Of a stretch of 64,000 bases of DNA, positions 1 through 7,646 are shown piece after piece (position 1 is the first letter of the stretch; each line of letters starts with the position of its first letter). Source of the DNA: Ixodes scapularis. Its lineage: Eukaryota; Arthropoda; Arachnida; Ixodida; Ixodidae. The position numbers were made by a program, and so were the translations under genes. The stretch spans positions 73,220,252 to 73,284,251 of the forward strand of contig NW_024609857.1 of the NCBI RefSeq assembly GCF_016920785.2, in the 5' to 3' direction. Under the pieces are notes generated by a model. The model was not told where the DNA came from and did no database searches. It saw nothing but the letters and a program-made list of their open reading frames with translations.

Positions 1-1792
1 ACTCGATGAAGAACTCGGCGACTTCGACAGCAGTCCCCGAAGAAAGGGCTTTCGTCTCGGCGTAACGAGTAAGAAAATCGGTGGCGACGATTATCCAGCG
101 GTTCCCCATCGTCGACGGTGGAAAAGGACTTAGCAAATCCATTCCAATTTGCTGGAAGGGCTTGGTTGGCGGGGTAATCGGCTGAAGGAGACCTGCTGGC
201 TTTGGCGGTGGTTTCTTGCGTCGCTGGCACTCATCGCACGATCGTGTGTAGAGATGGACGGTTTTTGGAAGCTTTGGCCAGTAGTACTTGTCACGAATCC
301 GGGCAAAGGTCCCGCTGCAGCCGAGATGTCCGGCCGTTGGGTCGTTGTGGCACGCTTGAAAAATTTCTTCTTGGAGGCTGGCGGGGACAACCAGTAGCCA
401 GGGGGATTCGCTGGCTCCGAAATTCTTTCTGAAGAGCACGCCTCGCCGCAGGACAAAGCTCGGTAGGTCCCGAGAAAAGACCCGTGGGACAGAGCCTCCT
501 CGACCTTCGAGGTTGTCGATCACGGAGCTAAGTTCCGCGTCGCCGCGTTGCAGTGCCCTCATGTCGGTAGCGTTAACTGCGCCTAGAAAACGGGCGTCGT
601 CATCGTCGTCCGCGCCGGAGATTGGAGGTTCGACTGGAGCCCTAGACAAACAGTCCGCGTCATTAAGCTTGCGGCCGGACTTATGCACAATGGTTATGTT
701 GAATTCCTGCAGTCGAAGGCTCCAGCGAGCGAGGCGTCCGGACGGATCCTTGAGGTTTGCGAGCCAGCAGAGGGCGTGGTGGTCTGTGACCACGCGAAAC
801 GGGATCCCGTACAGGTACGGGCGGAACTTGGTTATCGCCCAGACGACAGCAAGACATGCTTTGTCGGTCGTTGAATAATTTTGTTCTGCCTTATACAGCG
901 CCCGGCTTGCGTAAGCGATTACTCTCTCTGCCCCTTCTTGTCGCTGAACGAGCACCGCACCGAGACCGGTATTGCTGGCGTCCGTGTGGATTTCAGTCTC
1001 CGCCGACTGGTCAAAATGTCCGAGGATAGGGGGCGACTGGAGCCTTTGCTTGAGTTCGGCGAACGCTTGCTCTTGCTCCTCTCCCCACTGGAACTGCACG
1101 TCGTCTTTCGTCAGATGCGTCAGCGGTGCAGAAATTTGCGCGAAGTCACGAACGAAACGTCTGTAATAGGCGCACAGCCCAAGGAATCTTCGAACGGTCT
1201 TCTTGTCTGATGTCTTCGGGAACTCGGCGACAACAGACGTCTTGGCGGGATCAGAGCTTACACCCTGAGCACTCATGACGTGGCCCAAGAATTTCAGCTC
1301 ACCATAGGCGAACCGACACCTGGAAGGCTTGAGGGTCAGCCCAGCAGCTTTGAAGGCCTGTAGCACGGCTCGCAGTCGTCTCAGGTGCTCGTCGAATTCG
1401 CTTGCGAAGACCACAACATCGTCGAGGTAGACGAGACAGCTTTGCCATTTCAAGCCGGCAAGGACGGTGTCCATAACGCGCTGGAAGGTTGCCGGCGCTG
1501 TGCACAGCCCGAACGGCATTACTTTAAACTCATACAGTCCGTCCGGCGTGACGAAGGCCGTCTTCTCACGATCTCGTTCGTCGACCTCAATCTGCCAGTA
1601 CCTACTCTTCAAGTCCATCGACGAAAAGTATCGGGCGTAGCGTAGCCGGTTCAGGGTGTCGTCGATGCGTGGCAGCGGGTAGACGTCCTTTTTTGTTATG
1701 GCGTTCAGTCGGCGATAGTCCACGCAGAACCGAAGAGTCCCGTCTTTCTTTTTCACCAAGACTACCGGTGAAGCCCACGGACTGCTTGAGGG
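1..1792 (-). pseudogene. Gypsy pol: RT, RNase H and integrase (partial, open frame)
   Basis: I see no stop in this minus frame from 1792 to the window edge (about 597 codons). The RT core begins with a conserved SPWASPVVLVKKKDG block near 1750-1790. The catalytic YLDD box is at 1418-1429. The RNase H motif DASNTGLGAV lies near 970-1000. An integrase HHCC zinc finger (CHNDPTAGH, later CDEC) spans about 180-350. The first integrase Asp sits in the GMDLLSPF block near 130-145. The frame is the same as the upstream piece that ends in TAG at 1793-1795, so one nonsense change separates RT from its leader. It would copy and integrate the element's RNA in cytoplasmic particles. Here the reading frame cannot be reached from gag. 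Confidence 0.88.
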
Positions 1793-2455
1793 CTAGACAA
1801 TGTCGACGTCAAGCATTTCTTGTACCTGCTGCTGGATGGCTTCCCTTTCTCTCACGGAGACCCTGTACGGCGGCCGATGCACAGGGAGTGCGTCGTCATC
1901 AGTAATTATCCGATGTTTCGCAACCGTCGTTTGGCGCACCTTCGACGACGCGGAGAAGCACTCACTGAACTCGGCGAGAAGGTCACGAAGTTGTCGTCGT
2001 TGTGGGGCTGGGAGGGATGGGTCGATGTCGAGCTGTGAGGACGTGATTGTCTTGTTCTGCGTCGGAGAGGCGTCTTCTGAGATCACGGCGATCGCGGCTG
2101 AGTCTTGAATTTCCTCGACGTAGCCCACAGCTGTACCCTTTGTAAGGTGCTGGGACTCTTGCCGGAAGTTGGTGACAAGGGTTACGGTACGCCCGTTCTG
2201 GAGCTCGGTTACGCCTCTTGCAATGCCAATCCCTCGTCCGAGGAGAAGTTGGACGCTTCCTTCCAGCAGTGCTACACCGCAGGTGGCTCCTTCGGTCCCG
2301 ACGGGCACAAAGACACTCGACAGCGGCGGCAGGTTTACGTGGCTGGCGAGGACTCGCACTGCAGCTAACGTCGGTTTGGTATTTTCCACCAATGGGACAG
2401 GCTTCCGAAGCGTCAGCTTGTTCTCCGCAAGGTCCGATGATGGCGCCGTATTCAC
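1793..2455 (-). pseudogene. Gypsy pol: protease-RT linker ending in premature TAG
   Basis: This 220-codon stretch joins the protease to the RT core. It ends with the conserved run-in to RT (PPYRVSVREREAIQQQVQEM) and is cut by TAG at 1793-1795, after which the RT core continues in the same frame. The protease upstream is in another frame. The two frames abut near 2432-2434, where an extra G on the minus strand shifts the reading, so this looks like a 1-bp insertion rather than a programmed site. The piece is a pol remnant, not an independent gene. Confidence 0.8.
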
Positions 2456-2852
2456 ACAGGAAGTCCATTCCGAGAATGACGTCCCTCGAACAGTCTTGCA
2501 GAATGACGAACTTCACAGGGCATGTTTCGCCGTGAATCTCGACGCGAGCGGTGCATCTCCCGACTGGTGTAATCAGGTGTCCTCCGGCGGTTCTTATTTG
2601 AGGTCCATCCCACGGCGTCATGACTTTTCGAAGGCGGCGGGAGAGCCTCCCACTCAAGACTGAGTAGTCTGCTCCGGTGTCCACGAGTGCCGATGCGTCG
2701 AGGCTGTCGATAACAACGTTTAGGTTGTTGGACACCGAAGCAGGAGCGTCGTTGTGATGCGTAGCGTCGGGAGAGTGGGAGCGCACCGTCGTTCTTGGAG
2801 GCTCTTTACGTCGGTCGTCTTCGGCAACTCCACCTCCAGGGGTTGCCGCGCC
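2430..2852 (-). pseudogene. Gypsy aspartic protease
   Basis: The minus frame holds the retropepsin active site LVDTGADYSVL (about 2660-2692) and the downstream ILGMDFL block (about 2455-2475) that closes the fold. The frame opens upstream as a glycine- and arginine-rich stretch overlapping the gag end at about 2850. Relative to the zinc-knuckle frame it is shifted by -1, which is compatible with the -1 gag-pol frameshifting known for many gypsy elements. It is disconnected from RT by a second shift near 2433. Confidence 0.8.
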
Positions 2853-3545
2853 TAGTTTCCCCGGCGAGGAGCGGGAGGCGACAGGCTTTCACGTCGGGGT
2901 GGGTGCATCGGCGAAGCTGGACGTCGCGGCGACGGCGACCGGAACACTCGGCGGGACGCAGGCTCGGGGGACTGGGGTCGTCGCAGGTACTCGTCGATCT
3001 CCCGAGGTCGTTCACCATAACGGGGGCGCGGGTCGTTCAAGTGGAATCCGCAAAGCCCGAGTCGTCGGTATGGGCATCGGCGGTAGGTGTGGTCCGCTTC
3101 CCCGCAGTGGAAGCACAGAGGGCGTCGGTCGGGCGTTCGCCAAACGTCGGTCTTGCGGGGTGCGCGAGGCTCCAGGCAGGCGTACTGGACCTGGTCGTCG
3201 TGGTGTCGGTCGTGCTGCGGCGCAGGAGACTGACGTCGGGGCGGCGCGACATAGGCTGGAGGAGGAGGCGCTGGCCGTCGGGCCACTGCGGCGTAGGTCA
3301 GGGCGGGCTCTTCGGGTGGTGCTACGCAGGCAGGAACCTCTGGTGGAATTGCCCGCTGGACTTCTTCGCGCACCACTTCGGCTATCGACAGCTCAGCCGG
3401 CTGGTTAGCAGCAGGCAGCAGCTTCCTGAGCTCCTCCCGGACGATGTCGCGGACGATTTCCCGAAGGCCGTCGACACCGGTGGCGTTCAGGTCTAGTCGG
3501 CAAGATGCGGCGGTTCAAGGAGCAGGCACGCCGGCGAGTCGATGG
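2852..3545 (-). pseudogene. Gypsy gag C-terminal part with CCHC zinc knuckle
   Basis: The frame contains one nucleocapsid knuckle, CFHCGEADHTYRRC (C-x2-C-x4-H-x4-C), near 3070-3112. It is followed by an Arg/Pro/Ser-rich tail ending in TAG at 2852-2854. Upstream the frame runs through an acidic/basic segment (VDGLREIVRDIVREEL, about 3420-3470) to a TGA at 3515-3517, then a few codons up to the MITE boundary at 3549. Removing 515 bp (the MITE plus one TAA copy) puts this frame in register with the gag N-terminal part. Confidence 0.82.
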
Positions 3546-3548
3546 TAA

Positions 3549-4060
3549 AGTGCAGACCGCATGGAGCGTTTTTGCTCGCGATTCAGGCGCGTCGGCGTCA
3601 AATCGACGTCATTTCCTGCGCGCAGCGGCGCGTTTTCGCGGGAGCGTTGGTTTCTAGCCGACCCAGAACAAGACGCGCGCGCCGAGGCGTCGAAGCGGCT
3701 CTCGCCCAATGAGGGTCGGTCGAACTATCACGTGATCCTGCGCAGTCCGCTGTTTCGTATTCAGCACATTTTAAAGTGTTCAGAGGCATTTTTATTTTCG
3801 TATAAAAATTGAAAGGTTGTTTCTTTTGACATACAAACCCGTTTTATTTACTTATTTGTTCATTTAATTCTCATTTTGTAGTATTTGCGTCAACATTTAC
3901 ATCGCGTGTTGAGAATGCTGTTATCTGGCAACGCTGATAACGCGCGGCCGGCGGTGCTTGGCTTTGTCTGCATGCGGGTGCCCCCGCGTCAGCTTCCGCG
4001 CGAGCGTTCATAGCGCGTCGCGTTTTCGCGTGTAGAAAAACGCGCCATGCGGTCTGCGCT
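3549..4060. mobile_element. 512-bp PIF/Harbinger-like MITE inserted in gypsy gag
   Basis: The ends are inverted repeats of about 25 bp: AGTGCAGACCGCATGGAGCG at the left and AGCGCAGACCGCATGGCGCG as the right-end complement, both followed by a run of T. Both sides carry the trinucleotide TAA (3546-3548 and 4061-4063). A TWA 3-bp target duplication is characteristic of PIF/Harbinger elements. No transposase is present. The insertion splits the gag frame. Removing 515 bp rejoins the two gag parts in the same frame, which supports these boundaries. Confidence 0.78.
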
Positions 4061-4813
4061 TAATTCCTTGCTCGGGCCGACAGCGCTCGCTCGATGTTAG
4101 TGGCTTCAGCCACAAAACCGTCGACGGTTGTCGGGGAATCGCGGACAAGGCCCCCAAAAACTTCAGTCTTCACGCCACGCATGAGGACGCGAAGCTTCTT
4201 CTCATCGGCTGCGTCCGGATCGGCTCGGGCAGATAGGCGCATGACATCCTATACGAAGCTGGTCACGCTTTCGTTGGGGCCCTGCACCCTTGTTTGGAGA
4301 AGGTCCTCCGCTCGCTGCCGACGGTGGTGGTTGAGGAACGTTCGCTTCAACTCCGCGGCGCAGGACTCCAATGTAGTGAAGGACGCTTCGTGGTTTTCAA
4401 ACCAATGCCTCGCAGTTCCTTCAAGCGCGAAGTAGAGATTGTGGATGCATTGTTCAGTCGTTCATCCGTTGTGGCGGGCTACACGTTCATAGTGTTGCAG
4501 CCAGTCTTCAACGTCCTCGTGGACGTCTCCGTGGAAAGGCGTTGGAGTCCTGGGTGCGATCGGCAGGTACACAACGGCAGAAGCGGCCGGGGTCTGCGCC
4601 TGGTTGGCCATCGTCGTCTTCGGCTTGGTCGTGGGTGGCAGAAGTCCGTGTTCCGGGGGTAGACCTCGGATGCGGTGACTTGACCGGGTCTCGATCTGGT
4701 CTTCGTCGGGTCCTCCGGAGCTTGGGTTCCGACTTGTACTGCGGGAACTTGGAGGGCTGCGCTGCACGGACATGCGGTACCCAGCACCTCCACCAGAATG
4801 TCACGGATGACAA
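4061..4813 (-). pseudogene. Gypsy gag N-terminal part (retrotrans_gag-like)
   Basis: A likely start is ATG at 4609-4611 (MANQAQTP), because the conserved segment FHGDVHEDVEDWLQHYERVA follows. Longer upstream ATG choices to 4773 read as Arg/Ser-rich leader and are less convincing. The frame then carries a capsid-like segment with HWFENHEASF and LLQTRVQGPNESV. It is broken by TGA at 4462-4464 and by a TAG just upstream of 4242. The final codons (ERALSARARN) run straight into the MITE at 4060. Confidence 0.8.
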
Positions 4814-5470
4814 GTGACGAGGCGGTGAATGACCGAGTAAACTGAAAGTTTAATGGGGCGAATTTGTGCCCGAAAATAAAAGAAAAAAAATGAATAATAA
4901 CAGAGCATCGCGGGCGTCAAAGGCGGCGAAGCAGCACGACGGAACGCTGAGGCGAAAACTGACTCCACAAGGTCGCGGGCGGCCTCTTATCTAAAGTACG
5001 TCGCTATCTCGAAGATTCGGCGAAAGCGGCTTGAGCGTCGCGTGATCGGGGCGAGAATGAACACGCACTTTCTAGAAAACAAAAGCAGGAATAAATGATA
5101 GAAGTTACGTGCGGTACATGAATAAACAAGAACTTCCTGGAGGTCCGTGACCGAGCGTTGCTTTCTCAGCCTTGCGCGCGGCAATATATATATCCTAAAA
5201 TAAATAAATAAAGTAGTAACTGGTGCTTTGGAACAAAATTACCCCAACGCACATCTCTAGTTTACTCAGGAAGAAAGTGCTTTCTTGTCATGGCTGTGGA
5301 TGGAGCTGGCTCAATATTCTGCTTCCTTAGATTCTGTACTTCGGTGCAAAATTTAAAATAAAAACCATCCAGGTGACAGCTGAGTCCTCGCTGTTTTCTA
5401 CGCGCACGCGCAGTCGCGTCTTTTCTGAAATTGCCTCTCTCTAGTCTCGGCATTGTCGCACTGCGTTACA
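4814..5470 (-). repeat. Putative 5' LTR and leader of the first gypsy element
   Basis: The minus strand has a TATA-rich stretch (5179-5190) and an ATTAAA-type signal near 4848. A TGTAAC at the far side (5465-5470) could be an LTR start. No partner LTR is in the window, I cannot fix the LTR/leader junction, and I see no clear primer-binding site. The assignment rests mostly on position upstream of gag. Confidence 0.35.
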
Positions 5471-6070
5471 GTTTTTTTCTTCTTTTCCTTTGTACATTTT
5501 TATAAAATTTAGATACCAGCGAAGATAGTCTGTGCGCCACAGCTGCACATTCTAGATTTTTCGAGCTACTCCAAAGAACAATGGGGGGGAGGGAGAGCAA
5601 TTTTGGCCACATTTTCGGAACGGTGACTTGTTGATGGAAAAGGATGGATGGGTTTTGGCCATCATCCTAATGGAATGGTCGTGTTTATTCTTGTGACAGG
5701 ACTGTGCGCGGCCAGAAAAAGCATCGGAAGAAAAAGGGTAGAGCTGGAAAAATCTGAACAGAATTATGATGAAACGAGTCTGTTATGAACTGGTGAAAAC
5801 AGTAAACAACACAATTGGTCTCTTTTGGGCTACATTTTGCTCACAGTGATTCCTCTTTTATGGCGTCCTGGTAGCCTTCAAAAGAAAGGTAACAACTTGG
5901 CACCCATAAGTATATACCTGGCTTGTATATATTTATATACTTGTAGATACGTTGTCGTTTTGCTTGTCCTTGTCAAAAAAAAATATGCTGCAGAGTCTAC
6001 GTGCTGGCAGCAAGGCCAAACCATGTGTAGGGAGGGACCTGCAGCATACGATCAAAGTTCTGCTTGAACG
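5471..6070. other. Non-coding stretch with no recognised feature
   Basis: The segment between the gypsy leader and the LINE has short homopolymers (poly-T near 5470, G7 near 5583) and an imperfect hairpin around 5640-5670. I see no credible coding frame or RNA gene. Confidence 0.5.
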
Positions 6071-6101
6071 AATGGTATCCTATCAATGATAGGATACCAT
6101 T
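6071..6101. repeat. 31-bp perfect palindrome at the LINE 5' edge
   Basis: The arm AATGGTATCCTATCA (6071-6085) is the exact complement of 6087-6101, with one central A at 6086. It ends where the LINE monomer-like sequence begins. Confidence 0.85.
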
Positions 6102-7640
6102 GTGCCACAATGGTGTGGGCTCGGTGGCTGTGCCACAACGCAGACCACTAATCCGTTCAACTTTTTCGTGCAGATGTTCTCCTTCATTCTCCTCCGCGCT
6201 TTGCTCCCGGTGCTGGCTTCCTCGGACGGCACGACAGCATGCACAATCTGGAACAACGAAGACCAAGCAAGCAGCTACCACCCGGCCATCAGCAACGCCT
6301 CGTCACGTCCGGCAGACTCGTCACTCAAGCAATTGATCCTCGGCCAAGTGTGGAGGGCCCCATCGTCATCAACAGCCGCTTACCCGCCCACTATAAACCA
6401 GCCGACGCAGCCGATGTCGCTCTGTGGGCTCGGTGGCTGTGCCACAACGCAGACCACTAATCCGTTCAACTTTTTCGTGCAGATGTTCTCCTTCATTCTC
6501 CTCCGCGCTTTGCTCCCGGTGCTGGCTTCCTCGGACGGCACGACAGCATGCACAATCTGGAACAACGAAGACCAAGCAAGCAGCTACCACCCGGCCATCA
6601 GCAACGCCTCGTCACGTCCGGCAGACTCGTCACTCAAGCAATTGATCCTCGGCCAAGTGTGGAGGGCCCCATCGTCATCAACAGCCGCTTACCCGCCCAC
6701 TATAAACCAGCCGACGCAGCCGATGTCGCTCTGTGGGCTCGGTGGCTGTGCCACAACGCAGACCACTAATCCGTTCAACTTTTTCGTGCAGGTTAGTAAA
6801 TCGTGCAGTCTTTTCTCTAAAAAAACAAGTAACTACTTTTTGATACAGCTGCCGAGCCCGCAGTGTTGCGTTGTCATTTCGATTGAGTGCTTCCATGTCA
6901 TCCGTTCCTTGCTGTTGCAATCGGGGGACATCGAAACTAATCCTGGTCCTGATACTAACGCCATACTAGCCGAGCTAAAAAAACTATCCACCGGTCAATC
7001 GAAATTACTTGCAGAGGTACAAGACCTTAAAACCCAGCTATTAACAACAGATAAAGCGATATCAGATTTAAGCGGGCGCATGACTGCGCTCGAAAACCAT
7101 TATCAAAATCTCGCCCCCGTGCGCACCGAATTAGAAAATGTAAAAATCGAGACGGCTCAGACGGCCCGTTTGGTCTGTGGCTTGGAGGCACGCTTCGACG
7201 ATGCCGAAAATCATTCTCGACGCAACAACCTCATTTTCTATGGCATCCCTAACTCCACTGGACCAGAAACGTTTGCCCAATCAGAACAGCTCGTCATCCG
7301 GCACTGTCGTGATCACTTGAACATAACCATAGACCCCAAAGAAATAGAGCGTGCACATCGTCTTGGACATCACACATCTGACCGCCCTCGCCCAGTAATC
7401 GTTAAATTCACGTTCTATAAGACAAAAGACACCATACTATCTAATGGCCGCAAGTTCAAAGGAACAAGTTTCAGTGTTGGCGAAGACTTTTCTCGGCCCG
7501 TCCAAAATGCTCGCAAACACCTACTTGCGTTTGCAAAAAGCAAAAATACGCCGTTTTCTTTACGGTTTAAAACACTACTTATGGGCCCGAAACGCTATAT
7601 TTTTGATGAACCATCACAGACAGTAAGGGAAACAGCATAG
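6102..7640 (+). CDS. LINE ORF1: monomer-encoded leader, 2A motif, coiled coil, RRM-like ORF1p
   Basis: The frame opens without ATG at 6102. In-frame ATGs occur at 6175, 6415, 6484 and 6724. Each of the two complete monomers encodes a hydrophobic, signal-peptide-like segment (MFSFILLRALLPVLASS). Residues QSGDIETNPGP at 6918-6950 match the 2A ribosome-skipping consensus D-[V/I]-E-x-N-P-G-P, with predicted release between Gly 6945-6947 and Pro 6948-6950. The remaining 230 residues hold a Leu-rich coiled coil (about 6960-7200) and an RRM-like core (RRNNLIFYGIP near 7213-7248; later basic SVGEDFSRPVQNARK), as in L1/CR1-type ORF1 RNA chaperones. It ends in TAG at 7638-7640. The real start codon is unresolved. 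Confidence 0.8.
   Translation: MPQWCGLGGCATTQTTNPFNFFVQMFSFILLRALLPVLASSDGTTACTIWNNEDQASSYHPAISNASSRPADSSLKQLILGQVWRAPSSSTAAYPPTINQPTQPMSLCGLGGCATTQTTNPFNFFVQMFSFILLRALLPVLASSDGTTACTIWNNEDQASSYHPAISNASSRPADSSLKQLILGQVWRAPSSSTAAYPPTINQPTQPMSLCGLGGCATTQTTNPFNFFVQVSKSCSLFSKKTSNYFLIQLPSPQCCVVISIECFHVIRSLLLQSGDIETNPGPDTNAILAELKKLSTGQSKLLAEVQDLKTQLLTTDKAISDLSGRMTALENHYQNLAPVRTELENVKIETAQTARLVCGLEARFDDAENHSRRNNLIFYGIPNSTGPETFAQSEQLVIRHCRDHLNITIDPKEIERAHRLGHHTSDRPRPVIVKFTFYKTKDTILSNGRKFKGTSFSVGEDFSRPVQNARKHLLAFAKSKNTPFSLRFKTLLMGPKRYIFDEPSQTVRETA
6114..6791 (+). repeat. LINE 5' tandem monomers, period 309 bp, 2.2 copies
   Basis: TGTGGGCTCGGTGGCTGTGC recurs at 6114, 6423 and 6732, exactly 309 bp apart, and the intervening sequence looks identical by eye. 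The third copy stops after about 60 bp at GTGCAG (6791). As 309 is divisible by 3, the array stays open in the ORF1 frame. Each unit contains TATAAA-like ACTATAAACC (about 6391 and 6700). Tandem 5' monomers that carry the promoter are known from other LINEs. A promoter role here is inference. Confidence 0.9.
6792..6848 (+). other. Intron-like 57-nt segment inside the LINE leader
   Basis: CAG is followed by GTTAGT at 6792-6797, and a T-rich tract ends in GATACAG at 6848. The length is a multiple of three, so the frame stays open either way. It starts exactly where the third monomer stops matching. It may be an intron or chance; only transcripts can tell. Confidence 0.3.
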
Positions 7641-7646
7641 CAATTG
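7638..7646 (+). promoter_or_regulatory. Candidate leaky UAG between LINE ORF1 and ORF2
   Basis: The stop with its 3' context reads TAG CAA TTG. This matches the known readthrough context UAG-CAR-YYA at five of the six downstream positions, with G instead of the final A. Both frames are open and in register on either side. Readthrough is inferred, not shown. Confidence 0.5.

Larger units (their letters stand above)
1..5470 (-). mobile_element. Decayed Ty3/gypsy LTR retrotransposon, 3' part beyond the window edge
   Basis: Read on the minus strand the order is possible LTR/leader, gag, zinc knuckle, protease, reverse transcriptase, RNase H and integrase. This is the Ty3/gypsy order, with integrase last. 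The element leaves the window at base 1 inside the integrase core, so its 3' LTR is not seen. It is defective: gag has at least three in-frame stops and a 512-bp MITE insertion, a frame change follows the protease, and a TAG precedes the RT core. I see no second LTR with which to date it. The subfamily is not determined. Confidence 0.9.

Noticed and set aside
2169..3496. Plus-strand ORFs of up to 233 codons
   Set aside because: They are shadows of the GC-rich gypsy gag-protease on the minus strand.
5997..6920. Antisense ORFs across the LINE monomers
   Set aside because: They repeat because the DNA repeats. They carry no domain, while the plus frame leads into 2A and ORF1p.
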